Source of the DNA: Amycolatopsis nigrescens CSC17Ta-90 | Lineage (GTDB): Bacteria; Actinomycetota; Actinomycetes; Mycobacteriales; Pseudonocardiaceae | DNA length: 64,000 nt | Assembly (NCBI RefSeq): GCF_000384315.1 | Contig: NZ_ARVW01000001.1 | Coordinates: 2,861,746 to 2,925,745, forward strand | Reading direction: 5' to 3' | Part shown: one piece after another, positions 44,116 through 52,666 of the stretch | How positions within the stretch are numbered: position 1 is the stretch's first letter | Layout of the letters: each line of letters starts with the position of its first letter | The notes under the pieces: model-generated | Databases searched by the model: none | What the model was told of the DNA's origin: nothing | What the model saw: only the letters and a program-made list of their open reading frames with translations | Translations under genes and position numbers: made by a program

Positions 44116-45098
44116 ACTGGCTCGTCCGCAACCGGATCTGGCTCGGCGTGGCCGCGATCGTCGCGGTGCTGCTGACCGGCGGCGGCTACCTGGTCTGGAC
44201 CTCGTCCGGGCGGCAGGCTGGCGCCACCGCACCGGCACCGGCCGCGGGCGACCTCAGGTTCGTGGACCTCGCGGACGGCCAGGACCGGGTGGTGCAGGTC
44301 CGGGCGGACGCCCCGGACGGCCCGCGCGCCGGCACCGCGCTGCGCTGCCAGCGGGTGTACGAGTCGGCCGGCCGCACGGTCTGCCTCCGGCTCGCCGGGC
44401 CGGGGCCCAGCTACCAGGTCGCGGTGCTCGGCGGCGGCGACGAAGGCGGCGGCGAACTGCGCACCGTCGGCCTGCCCGGCATCCCCAGCCGCGCCAGGAT
44501 CTCCGCCTCCGGCCAGGTGGTGTCCTGGACCTCCTTCGTCACCGGCGACTCCTACACCGTGCCCGGCGGTTTCTCCACCCGCTCCGGCGTGCTGGACTTG
44601 CGCACCGGCGAGCTCACCGAGTCGCTGGAGCACTTCGCCGCCACTTTGGACGGTGTGCCCTACCGCGCGGCAGACGTGAACTACTGGGGCATCACGGTCG
44701 CCGGGGACGACCGCACCTTCTACGCCACCCTGGCCACCAACGGGCGGACCTGGCTGGTCCGCGGCGACCTGGTCACGCGCACGGTGACCGGCCTGCGGCA
44801 GAACGCCGAATGCCCGTCGCTGTCCCCGGACGGCAGCAAGGTCGCCTACAAGAAACGGCTCAACCGGCTCGGCCAGTGGCAGCTCGCGGTGCTCGACCTC
44901 GGCAGCGGCGAGGAACGGCTGCTGCCGGATACCACCGGCATCGACGACCAGGCCGCCTGGCTGGACGAGCACACCCTGGCCTACGGCGCGCAGCTGCGCG
45001 GGCGGCAGAAGAGCGCGGTGTTCTTCGTGCCGGCGGACGGTTCCGCCGGCGGACGGCTGGTGCTGCCGGACGCCGCTTCCCCGGCGCCGGTGCAGTAA
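44112..45098 (+). CDS. Membrane-anchored TolB-like beta-propeller protein
   Basis: 328 residues: one N-terminal helix (IWLGVAAIVAVLLTGGGYLVW) anchoring an extracytoplasmic domain with TolB/WD40-like repeats (CPSLSPDGSKVAYKKRL, LAVLDLGSGEERLLPD, SAVFFVPADGSAGGRLVLPD). Such repeats usually mediate protein or glycan contacts. It overlaps the MFS stop and is followed after 19 bases by the beta-helix lipoprotein gene, suggesting a surface-bound assembly. Confidence 0.75.
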   Translation: MNWLVRNRIWLGVAAIVAVLLTGGGYLVWTSSGRQAGATAPAPAAGDLRFVDLADGQDRVVQVRADAPDGPRAGTALRCQRVYESAGRTVCLRLAGPGPSYQVAVLGGGDEGGGELRTVGLPGIPSRARISASGQVVSWTSFVTGDSYTVPGGFSTRSGVLDLRTGELTESLEHFAATLDGVPYRAADVNYWGITVAGDDRTFYATLATNGRTWLVRGDLVTRTVTGLRQNAECPSLSPDGSKVAYKKRLNRLGQWQLAVLDLGSGEERLLPDTTGIDDQAAWLDEHTLAYGAQLRGRQKSAVFFVPADGSAGGRLVLPDAASPAPVQ

Positions 45099-45117
45099 AG
45101 GACTGAGAGGACCGGAG

Positions 45118-46035
45118 ATGCGGATCAGGCTCGTCCTCACGGCGGTGTGTTGTGCCGCCGTGACACTCACCGGCTGCGCGCCGGGCGTCCCGGCCGCACT
45201 GCCGCCACCCCCGTCCACCGCACCACCGGTGGTGCCCGCCGCGATGCGGCCGACCGGCTGCATCCAGGTGCCCAGCGCCTGCGGCTACCCGGACTCGACG
45301 AACACCGGCTGGCGGCCGACCGGGATCACGCTCACCACCGACGGCATCACGCTGACCGACGAGGGCGAGCTGATCCTGGACCAGCCGGGCGCGATGGTCG
45401 ACGGCAAGGACATCGAAGGCTGCGTGTCGGTCAAGGCGGACAACGTGGTGATCATCCGCAGCCGCATCCGCTGCCCCAGTTTCTTCCCGGTGCGCGTCTA
45501 CGAGGGATTCCGCGGGGTGGTGCTGCAGAGCGTGGAAATCGACGGGCTGAACTCGCCGACCGGGAACGCGGCGGTGGGCTTCGACGGGTACGCAATTCGC
45601 AATTCGGACATTCACCACGTGCAGGACGGTCCGCATCTCGGTGGTGACGTGCTGATCGAGAATTCCTACGTGCACGATCTGGTCGGCTGCGACATCTGCC
45701 ACAACGACACCATCCAGTCCAATGGCGCGCGCAACGCGGTGCTGCGGCACAACACCTTCTCCAACCAGGCCGGCGGAAAGAACGCGGTGGTCCGGATCGC
45801 CACCGAGCAGGCGCCGGTCTTCGACTTCACGGTGGAGGACAACCTGCTGGCCGGTGGCAACTACGCGTTGCAGGTGCGCAGCCAGGGCCACGGTTTCCCG
45901 CAGAACGTGCGGGCGGTGCGCAACCGGATCGTGCCGGACTGGCGGTTCGGCCCGTTCGACGTCACCGGGGGCACGATCTTCGCCGAGGGCAACTACTCGG
46001 ACGACACGCTGGCGCCGATCGAGGTGCCGCGGTGA
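45118..46035 (+). CDS. Right-handed beta-helix lipoprotein
   Basis: 305 residues. A lipoprotein signal (LVLTAVCCAAVTLTGC, lipobox LTGC with Cys20) anchors it outside the membrane. After a Pro-rich linker, residues about 75-300 show parallel beta-helix repeats (DGKDIEGCVSVKADNVVIIRSRIRC, GVVLQSVEIDG, NAVLRHNTFSN, FTVEDNLLAGG) with Asn/Asp ladders, as in pectate-lyase-like and epimerase-like folds. Likely binds or modifies a polysaccharide; catalytic residues cannot be assigned. GAGAGGA precedes the ATG at 45118. Confidence 0.83.
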   Translation: MRIRLVLTAVCCAAVTLTGCAPGVPAALPPPPSTAPPVVPAAMRPTGCIQVPSACGYPDSTNTGWRPTGITLTTDGITLTDEGELILDQPGAMVDGKDIEGCVSVKADNVVIIRSRIRCPSFFPVRVYEGFRGVVLQSVEIDGLNSPTGNAAVGFDGYAIRNSDIHHVQDGPHLGGDVLIENSYVHDLVGCDICHNDTIQSNGARNAVLRHNTFSNQAGGKNAVVRIATEQAPVFDFTVEDNLLAGGNYALQVRSQGHGFPQNVRAVRNRIVPDWRFGPFDVTGGTIFAEGNYSDDTLAPIEVPR

Positions 46036-46877
46036 GCCCGCTGGCCGCGGTGGTGATCGCCGCGCACAACGAGGAGGCGGTGATCACCCGCTGCCTCGAC
46101 GCGCTAACCGGGGCCGCACGGCCGGGCGAACTGGAGGTGGTGGTGGTCGCCAACGGCTGCACCGACCGCACCGCCTGGCTGGCCCGCGCGGCGGGCGCGC
46201 GAGTGCTGGAAACCCCGCTGCCCGGCAAGGCGGCCGCGCTGGTGCTCGGCGACCGCGAATGCACCGCCTTCCCCCGCGCGTACCTGGACGCGGACGTGGA
46301 ACTGAGCACCGAGTCGCTTCGGATCCTTTGCCGCGCACTGGATTCCGCCGGACTGCTGGCCTGCTCGCCGTCCCCGCGGCACGAGCTGGCCGGGGTGTCC
46401 GGCACCGCCGCCCGCTTCCACCGGGTGACCGACCGGCTGCTCGGCGGCCGGCGCGGGCTGACCGGCGCCGGGGTGTACGTGCTGAGCGAGGCCGGCCACC
46501 GGCGGGTGTTCCCGCTGCCGCCGGTGCTCGCGGACGACGGCTACGTGCACCGCAGCTTCCGCGCCGGCGAGCGCGCGCAGGTCGCCGCGGCCGGCTCCGT
46601 GGTGCGCCCGGCACGGCGGATCGGCGCGGTGATCCGGCGCCGGGCCAGGGTCCGGCTCGGCAACGCGGAACTGGACCGGCTCGGCCTGCCGCCGGGCGGG
46701 CCGGCGCTTCGGCCGTCGGACCTGGCGACGCTCCTGCGGCGCGGCGAAACCACGCCGTGCGACGCGCTCGTATTTCTCGGCGTACTCGCAGCCGAAAGGA
46801 TGCTGGCCCTTTGGCGCAATTGGCGGGGGGCTGCGTCCATTTGGTCTCCTGACCGCACGGCACGCACCGCAGAGTAG
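46032..46877 (+). CDS. GT2-family glycosyltransferase
   Basis: 281 residues: AAVVIAAHNEEAVITRCLDALTG and VVVANGCTDRTAWLARAAGARVLETPLPGKAAAL are the GT-A start, YLDADVELS gives the Asp-x-Asp metal site, and LTGAGVYVLSEAGHRRV follows. It has no membrane segments. GTGA overlap with the beta-helix gene places it last in the operon. It adds a sugar to a glycan intermediate; donor unknown. Confidence 0.86.
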   Translation: MSPLAAVVIAAHNEEAVITRCLDALTGAARPGELEVVVVANGCTDRTAWLARAAGARVLETPLPGKAAALVLGDRECTAFPRAYLDADVELSTESLRILCRALDSAGLLACSPSPRHELAGVSGTAARFHRVTDRLLGGRRGLTGAGVYVLSEAGHRRVFPLPPVLADDGYVHRSFRAGERAQVAAAGSVVRPARRIGAVIRRRARVRLGNAELDRLGLPPGGPALRPSDLATLLRRGETTPCDALVFLGVLAAERMLALWRNWRGAASIWSPDRTARTAE

Positions 46878-47098
46878 ATAAATGCGGGCGATATCGTTAC
46901 CAAGTTTCACCTGAATTCACCTGGTCTTCGGCCTTGGCGCGGGTTTGATCCCTGCAGTTGGAACCGTTGTGACAGCTGGCGACCCGTCAGCCACTGGCCA
47001 ATCAGCGGCATTTTCCGCGAACTAGTGGCCGAACGTAATGAAAACGGCGCCGCCGACGAATAAGGAATGTCTAACCAACTCGCGAAAAGGAGTTGAGG
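46878..47098 (+). promoter_or_regulatory. Promoter region of the GT4 / UDP-sugar dehydrogenase operon
   Basis: About 220 bases, less GC-rich than the genes. Contains TCGTTACCAA (46894-46903), identical to that upstream of the MFS operon, each preceded by AATGCG within about 20 bases. Near the end, AAAAGGAG sits before the TTG (47093) and GTG (47099) start candidates. Confidence 0.4.
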
Positions 47099-48409
47099 GT
47101 GGCCAGTCGAAGACATGTCCTGATCATCGTGCAGAACCTTCCGGTGCCACTCGACCGCCGGGTGTGGCTGGAGTGCCGCGCCCTGGTGGACGCGGGCTTC
47201 GAGGTGTCGGTGATCTGCCCGAAGGGGCCGGACGACCCGCCCTACGAATGGCTGGACGAGGTGCATCTCTACAAGTACGCACCGCCCCCGCAGGCCGAAG
47301 GCGTGCTCGGCTACCTGCGGGAGTTCGCCTACTGCTGGGCGCAGACCGCGCGGCTGAGCCGGAAAGTGTGGCGGCGCAGGCCGTTCGACGTCATCCAGGC
47401 CTGCAACCCGCCGGACACCTACTGGGCGCTGGCCCGGCTGTGGGCGCCGCGCGGGGTGCGGTTCGTCTTCGACCACCACGACCTCAACCCCGAGGTGTAC
47501 CGTTCCCGCTTCGGCGAACCGGCCGGGATCACCGGCAAGGCCCAGCTGGCCGGGCTCTACTGGCTGGAGCGCAACACCTTCCGCACCGCCGACCGGGTCA
47601 TCTCGACCAACACCTCGTACCAGCGGATCGCGATCGAACGCGGCAAGGTGGCCCCGGAACGCACTACCGTGGTCCGATCCGGGCCGGACACCTCGGTTAT
47701 GCGCCCTGGGAAACCGAAGCCCGAGCTGAAGCGCGGCCGGGAACATCTGGTGGTGTGGCTCGGCATCATGGGCCCGCAGGACGGCGTGGACGGGGTGCTG
47801 GAAGTGGCCCGCCGGGTCGTGCACGAGCACGGCCGGACCGACGTCGGCTTCGCCCTGCTCGGTTTCGGCGACTGTCTGGAAGAACTGCGCGGGCAGTGCA
47901 CCGAGCTCGGCCTCGACGAGCACGTCGAGTTCACCGGCCGGGTCGGCGCGGCACAGATCTCGGACTACCTGTCCACCGCCTCGGTCGGGCTGTCCGCCGA
48001 TCCGCTCAGCCCGCTCAACGATGTGTCCACAATGAACAAGACGATGGAGTACATGGCTTTCGCGCTTCCGGTGCTGGCCTACCGGCTGACCGAGACGGTT
48101 GTCTCCGCTGGGAATTGCGCGGTCTACCTCGAACCGGGCGACGTGGCCGGTTTCTCGGCCGCGCTGGTGGACCTGCTGGACGACCCCGCCCGCCGCGCCG
48201 AGCTCGGCAAGGCCGGCCGGGTACGCGCGGAACGAGAGCTCGACTGGGCGCCGCAGTCGGCCGCCTACGTGTCCGTATACCAGGAGCTGCTGGCAGCGGC
48301 CGGGGTATCCACCGTATCCACTGTGCCCACTGTGGACACAGTGGATACCCCGGCCGCCGGACCCAGCCGAAGACCGAGCGCGCCGCGGGCAGCGCTCGCC
48401 GGGGAGTGA
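47099..48409 (+). CDS. GT4-family glycosyltransferase
   Basis: 436 residues. RHVLIIVQNLPVPLDRRVWLECRALVDAGFEVSVICPKG is the GT-B N-terminus, DHHDLNPEVYRSRFG follows, and NDVSTMNKTMEYMAFALPVLAYRLTE is the donor-binding region (Glu in TMEYMA). Related enzymes add sugars to lipid-linked glycans early in capsule synthesis. GTG at 47099 has GGAG seven bases upstream. The C-terminal 25 residues are repetitive (VSTVSTVPTVDTVDT), encoded by a DNA palindrome. It is coupled to the dehydrogenase gene by the stop/start overlap. Confidence 0.87.
   Translation: MASRRHVLIIVQNLPVPLDRRVWLECRALVDAGFEVSVICPKGPDDPPYEWLDEVHLYKYAPPPQAEGVLGYLREFAYCWAQTARLSRKVWRRRPFDVIQACNPPDTYWALARLWAPRGVRFVFDHHDLNPEVYRSRFGEPAGITGKAQLAGLYWLERNTFRTADRVISTNTSYQRIAIERGKVAPERTTVVRSGPDTSVMRPGKPKPELKRGREHLVVWLGIMGPQDGVDGVLEVARRVVHEHGRTDVGFALLGFGDCLEELRGQCTELGLDEHVEFTGRVGAAQISDYLSTASVGLSADPLSPLNDVSTMNKTMEYMAFALPVLAYRLTETVVSAGNCAVYLEPGDVAGFSAALVDLLDDPARRAELGKAGRVRAERELDWAPQSAAYVSVYQELLAAAGVSTVSTVPTVDTVDTPAAGPSRRPSAPRAALAGE
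48301..48352 (+). repeat. Coding palindrome and short repeats in the GT4 3' end
   Basis: CGGGGTATCCAC (48301-48312) pairs with GTGGATACCCCG (48341-48352); an inner ATCCACTGTG (48316-48325) pairs with CACAGTGGAT (48337-48346). Short TATCCAC(Y)GT units encode the V-S-T-V-P-T-V-D-T tail, so the RNA could form one of two hairpins just before the next start codon. Confidence 0.5.
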
Positions 48410-49734
48410 TGATGTTCGCCAGACGGATAGCGGTGGTGGGTACCGGCTACGTTGGCCTGACCACCGGAGCCTGCCTCGCGTCGCTCGGGCACCAGGTGAC
48501 CTGCGCCGACGTGGACGCGGCCAAGATCGAACGGCTGCGCCGGGGCGAGGTGGACATCCTCGAACCCGGCCTGCCGGAGCTCGTCGCCGAGGGACTCGCC
48601 GCCGGCCGGTTGTCCTTTGTGGTCGGTGCGGCGACGGCGATCTCCGCGGACGACTCGCCGCAGGAGTGCACCGAGGTGGTGTTCCTCTGCGTGCCGACCC
48701 CGATGGGCGTCGGCGGGGTGGCCGACCTGAGCACGGTGGAGTCGGTGATCGACGAGATCCGGCCGCTGCTGCGACCGGGCGCGGTACTGGTCAACAAGTC
48801 CACCGTGCCGGTTGGCAGCGCGGAACGGACCGCGGAGCTGCTCGACCGCACCGACGTCGCGGTGGTCAGCAACCCGGAGTTCCTGCGGGAGGGTTCGGCG
48901 GTCGACGACTTCCTGAACCCGGACCGGATCGTGGTCGGCAGCTCGGCACAGGACGCGGCGGAGCGGGTCGCCGCGCTCTACGCCAAGCTCGGCGCGCCGA
49001 CCGTGCTCACCGACGCGCCGAGCGCGGAGCTGGTCAAGTACGCCGCGAACTGCTTCCTGGCGATGAAACTGTCCTATGTGAACGCGATGGCGGAGCTGTG
49101 CGAACGGCTCGGCGCGAACATCACCGACATCACCGAGGGAATGGGCTACGACCGCCGGATCGGGCAGTCCTTCCTGTCCCCCGGCCCCGGCTGGGGCGGC
49201 TCCTGCCTGCCCAAGGACACCCAGGCCATGCTGCAGATCGCGGACGCCGCCGACTTCGAGTTCCGGCTGCTGCGCGCCGCGATCGACACCAACGACCGGC
49301 AGCGGCGGCGGATCGTGGACAAGATCAGGCTCGCCGTCACCGGCCGCCGCGGCGGCTCGCTGTCGCGGGTCCGGCTCGGCCTGCTCGGGCTGACCTTCAA
49401 GGCGAACACGGACGATCTGCGCGACTCCCCGGCGCTGGCGGTGGCCGCGATGCTGCGCCAGGCCGGCGCCGACCTGGTCGCCTACGACCCGGTGATCCTC
49501 ACCGACAACCGCCCGGAGCTGGCCGCGGTGAGCGTGGTGGACGATCCGATGCTGGTCGCCAAGGACGTGGACGCGCTGGTGGTGCTGACCGAGTGGCCGG
49601 AGTTCCGCACCCTGGACTGGCCCCGCCTCGCCGAGGTGACCCGCCGCCCCGTGGTCGTGGACACCCGCAACCTGCTCGACCCCGACGTCCTCCGCCGCGC
49701 CGGTTTCACCTGCACCGGCCTCGGCCGCGGCTAA
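48409..49734 (+). CDS. UDP-glucose/UDP-GlcNAc 6-dehydrogenase
   Basis: 441 residues: NAD-binding AVVGTGYVGLTTGACLASLGH, KSTVPVGS, VSNPEFLREGSAVDDFLNPDRIVVG, catalytic Cys in GPGWGGSCLPKDTQAM, and RLGLLGLTFKANTDDLRDSPAL. It oxidises C6 of a UDP-hexose to the uronate in two NAD-dependent steps. With the WlbA/WbpE/WbpD-like genes it may supply UDP-GlcNAc uronate (WbpA role), but sequence motifs alone do not separate UDP-Glc from UDP-GlcNAc specificity. Starts at 48409 (or 48412) overlapping the GT4 stop. Confidence 0.92.
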   Translation: MMFARRIAVVGTGYVGLTTGACLASLGHQVTCADVDAAKIERLRRGEVDILEPGLPELVAEGLAAGRLSFVVGAATAISADDSPQECTEVVFLCVPTPMGVGGVADLSTVESVIDEIRPLLRPGAVLVNKSTVPVGSAERTAELLDRTDVAVVSNPEFLREGSAVDDFLNPDRIVVGSSAQDAAERVAALYAKLGAPTVLTDAPSAELVKYAANCFLAMKLSYVNAMAELCERLGANITDITEGMGYDRRIGQSFLSPGPGWGGSCLPKDTQAMLQIADAADFEFRLLRAAIDTNDRQRRRIVDKIRLAVTGRRGGSLSRVRLGLLGLTFKANTDDLRDSPALAVAAMLRQAGADLVAYDPVILTDNRPELAAVSVVDDPMLVAKDVDALVVLTEWPEFRTLDWPRLAEVTRRPVVVDTRNLLDPDVLRRAGFTCTGLGRG

Positions 49735-49745
49735 CCCCAGGTCAA

Positions 49746-49795
49746 CGGTCGTGAGTGGAAAGTGTTGCCGGGACAACACTTTCCACTCACGACCG
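49746..49795. terminator. Bidirectional terminator palindrome (GTCGTGAGTG family)
   Basis: Perfect 22-base arms (49746-49767, 49774-49795) with a 6-base loop, between the convergent dehydrogenase and acyltransferase genes. The arm includes GTCGTGAGTGGAAAGTGTTG, almost identical to the palindrome at 37889. Confidence 0.8.
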
Positions 49796-49798
49796 TGC

Positions 49799-50836
49799 TC
49801 AGCGGAACTTGCGGGAAAGGGCGCGTAGCTGGGGCGCCAGCGGGGACGCCTTGGCGGTGGTGACGGCGGAAAGGCTGACCTTGCGCAGGGTGGAGCGCCA
49901 GCCGGAGCTGACCATGCCCTGCCGCACGATGGACTGGCCGGTCATCGCGCGGCGTTTGTAGTCGTCTTCGCCGCGGCCGAGGTCGATCCGGTCGAGGCCG
50001 TGCACCGGCGCGGCCTCGATCACCGCGCGCAGCAGCACCCAGCCCGGCGAGAACCGGGCGAACTCCCTGGCGTACACCGGGAACCACCAGTGCAGCACGC
50101 CACCGGCGCGCAGCCCGAAATGCGCGGCGACCAGTTCGTCTCCGCTGTGCACAGTGGACAGCAGTCCGCCGAAGGCCGAGGTCCCGGTGCTCAGCAGCCG
50201 ATGCGCCAGCTCGATCCGCCCCGGCCCGGCGAAGTAGTCCCGCCCGCCGGTGACCCGGCTCTGGGTGCGCTTGAGGTTGATCACCTGGTCCAGCACCGCC
50301 GGGTCACGCGAACCCGGCTCGAAGCGCACCGGCCCGTGCTCGCGTTCCAGCTTGGCGGTCAGCCGCCTAGCCTCGGTCATCTTGTCCTTGCCGCTGCGGC
50401 CGACCCGGCCGAGATAGCCGGCCAGCCCGCCGGTGACGTCCAGGTGCGGCGACGGCCTGCTGTCCTCCACCCAGGGCGCGAAACCCTCGTGGCAGTCCAG
50501 CAGGTGGTCGAAGGCGAACCCGCGCACCCCCGCCGCCACGAGCAGCGCACGGGGGTCGAACGGGGTCCCCGGCGCGAGGATCGGGCCCTGGAAGTCGGCG
50601 CCGGGCCAGCCCGCCGGGCGCGCCAGCCCGCCGGCGCAGTGCAGCGGCAGCAGGGCGCACACCTCGCCGGCGGAGTCCCGCTCGACGGCGACCTGGACCG
50701 CGTTCCCCGACTCGTGCACGGCCCGCGCGAACCCGGGATGGAAGTAGGGGCTGTCCAGCGCGGGGTTCGCCGCGCGCAGCGCGTGCCAGGCGTCCATGGC
50801 ACGCCCGTCCAGTTCGTTGAGGCCGATGATCTCCAC
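49799..50836 (-). CDS. FemAB/CelD-type GNAT acyltransferase
   Basis: 345 residues with two GNAT-like halves: LNELDGRAMDAWHALRAANPALDSPYFHPGFARAVHESG at the start and VHSGDELVAAHFGLRAGGVLHWWFPVYAREFARFSPGWVLLRAVIEAA in the second half, as in the BioF2-like/CelD family of exopolysaccharide acyltransferases. It probably transfers an acyl or aminoacyl group to a sugar. The GTG start at 50836 follows the GT2 stop by one base; it is last of a three-gene operon. Confidence 0.8.
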   Translation of the reverse strand: MEIIGLNELDGRAMDAWHALRAANPALDSPYFHPGFARAVHESGNAVQVAVERDSAGEVCALLPLHCAGGLARPAGWPGADFQGPILAPGTPFDPRALLVAAGVRGFAFDHLLDCHEGFAPWVEDSRPSPHLDVTGGLAGYLGRVGRSGKDKMTEARRLTAKLEREHGPVRFEPGSRDPAVLDQVINLKRTQSRVTGGRDYFAGPGRIELAHRLLSTGTSAFGGLLSTVHSGDELVAAHFGLRAGGVLHWWFPVYAREFARFSPGWVLLRAVIEAAPVHGLDRIDLGRGEDDYKRRAMTGQSIVRQGMVSSGWRSTLRKVSLSAVTTAKASPLAPQLRALSRKFR

Positions 50837-50839
50837 GGC

Positions 50840-51835
50840 TCAGCCCGGCAGGACGCGCAGCCGGCGGGACGGTCTGGTCAGCGCCACCACCGCGGCCCGC
50901 GCGGTGGCCCGCCCGGCCAGCGCGCGAACGGCTTCGCCGAGCAGCACCGCGAGGAAGTAGCCGGCACCGGCGAACCGGCCGCGCCGCCGGGTGTAGAGCC
51001 GCACCCGGTTGACCGTGAGCAGTGCCCACAGCATCGGGTTCACCCCGGACTCGCCGCCGTCGTGGTCGACCACGGCCTCCGGTTCGTACCACAGCTTCCA
51101 GCCACGATCGCCTGCCCGCAAAGCGAACTCCGATTCCTCGCCGTACAACAGAAAAGACTCGTCCCACGGGCCGAGGTCGCGGATCGCACCGGCCGAGATC
51201 AGCATCGCCGCCCCGGTCGCCCATGCCGCGCTGCCGGCCTTCTCGTAGACCCGCGGGTCGGTGATCAGCTCGCCGAACCCGCCAAGCCGTCCCGCGGTGG
51301 CCCCGCCGAGCACGGACTCGGCGAGCGCGCGGGTCACCGTGGGCGTCCGCCGCAGGGAAGGTTGCAGGGAGCCGTCCGCGTTCAGCAGCCGCGGCACCGC
51401 GATGCCCCGTCCCGGCGCACGAAGGGCTTCAGCCAGTTTCGCGACCGTGCCCGGCCGCAGCCGAGCGTCCGGGTTGAGCACCAGCACCGCGTCCAGCTCG
51501 AAACCTCGCAGGGCGTGCACCGCCGCGTTGATCGCCGCCGCATAGCCCGCGTTGCGGCCCATCTCCAGCACCCGCACCGGAACCCCGTGCACCCGCCTTG
51601 CCAGCCCGGCCGTGCCGTCGGTCGACGCGTTGTCCCCCACCACCACCTCGACCAGCCGCACTCCGCGCAGCCCTTCCGGCAGCGACGCGAGACAGCCCGC
51701 CAGCACGTCCGCACTGTTGTACGTGACCACCACGACGGCGACCTGGAAGGGTGCGGCATTCACTTCTGAACTATCGGGTTCCTCTCCGCACACGTTACTT
51801 TTCCGTTGCACGGCAACGAGATCTTCCTCAACCAC
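50840..51835 (-). CDS. GT2-family (rhamnosyltransferase-like) glycosyltransferase
   Basis: 331 residues: VAVVVVTYNSADVLAGCLASL, VVVGDNASTDGTAGLA, GRNAGYAAAINAAVHAL, VLVLNPDARLRPGT with the metal-binding Asp, WATGAAMLISAGAIRDLGPWDESFLLYGEESEFALRAGDRGW. This matches WbbL-like rhamnosyltransferases. The GTG at 51835 lies inside the deacetylase 3' end; about 30 N-terminal residues look non-conserved, so translation may start further in (near 51765). Confidence 0.86.
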   Translation of the reverse strand: MVEEDLVAVQRKSNVCGEEPDSSEVNAAPFQVAVVVVTYNSADVLAGCLASLPEGLRGVRLVEVVVGDNASTDGTAGLARRVHGVPVRVLEMGRNAGYAAAINAAVHALRGFELDAVLVLNPDARLRPGTVAKLAEALRAPGRGIAVPRLLNADGSLQPSLRRTPTVTRALAESVLGGATAGRLGGFGELITDPRVYEKAGSAAWATGAAMLISAGAIRDLGPWDESFLLYGEESEFALRAGDRGWKLWYEPEAVVDHDGGESGVNPMLWALLTVNRVRLYTRRRGRFAGAGYFLAVLLGEAVRALAGRATARAAVVALTRPSRRLRVLPG

Positions 51836-52499
51836 GGGTGCGCTTCACCAGTCGGGCGCAAGCCCTCCGCGCCCGGCGGCGCAGTCCCGGCGTGCCGGCC
51901 AGCACGTCTTGAGTCCACTGTGGATCGATATCGTGCCGGAGGCTGGTGCGCGACTGCAGCCAGGCGGACGGCCGCGCGGCACCGCCGTCGCTGGTGTAAG
52001 CCGTGGTCACCCCGGCACGACGCAGCCCGGCCAGCACCCGGCGGTCGTAGGAACCGAACGGCACCGCCACCCTGGTCACCGGCCGCCCGGTCAGCTCGCC
52101 GAGCAACCGCGGCGCGGCGACGAACTCCTCGGTCCGCCCGGCGGCATCGAGCCGGCGCCAGTCACGGTGCGCCCAGCCGTGCGAACCGACCGTCATCCCG
52201 GCCGAGAGCAGCGCCGCCACCCCGGCCGCGTCCACCATGCCCGGCGCGCCGATTCGCCCGGCCAGCAAGAAGAACTCCGCGCGCAGGCCGCGTTCCACCA
52301 AACGGGGCAAGGCGATCTCGACGTCCGAGGCGTTCCCGTCGTCGAAGGTGATCCGCACCCCGGACGGGCGCTCGGCGACCGCGTCCAGCACCTGCTCGAA
52401 CTGCCCGACGCTCACCCAGGTCCGGTCCTCGCCCGGCTCCAGCGGCCGGACCGGTGAACCGATTCCGTGCACGGTCATGGTTACGACACTCGCCGGCAT
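51828..52499 (-). CDS. NodB-type polysaccharide deacetylase without signal peptide
   Basis: 223 residues: TFDDGNASD (general-base Asp and metal Asp), SHGWAHRDWRRL with the two metal-ligand His, and PFGSYDRRVL are the CE4/NodB motifs. There is no signal peptide or membrane helix, so it probably acts inside on a lipid-linked or nucleotide-linked GlcNAc residue, or is exported by an unusual route. GGGAGG precedes the ATG. First gene of the reverse operon with GT2 and the CelD-like acyltransferase. Confidence 0.86.
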   Translation of the reverse strand: MPASVVTMTVHGIGSPVRPLEPGEDRTWVSVGQFEQVLDAVAERPSGVRITFDDGNASDVEIALPRLVERGLRAEFFLLAGRIGAPGMVDAAGVAALLSAGMTVGSHGWAHRDWRRLDAAGRTEEFVAAPRLLGELTGRPVTRVAVPFGSYDRRVLAGLRRAGVTTAYTSDGGAARPSAWLQSRTSLRHDIDPQWTQDVLAGTPGLRRRARRACARLVKRTRG

Positions 52500-52666
52500 C
52501 GGGGCCTCCCTCTCGCGGGCTGCCCGTTCTATCGCGGAGAAACCACTGGCATTACAGGGTTAACGGTTCAAACACACCTTGTAACGCGGGAATCCCGCAC
52601 TACGACTGTTCGTGACGCGGGTCACGTACGCTATTTCGCCCGCGATTCGCAGGAAAGGGCGGGACC

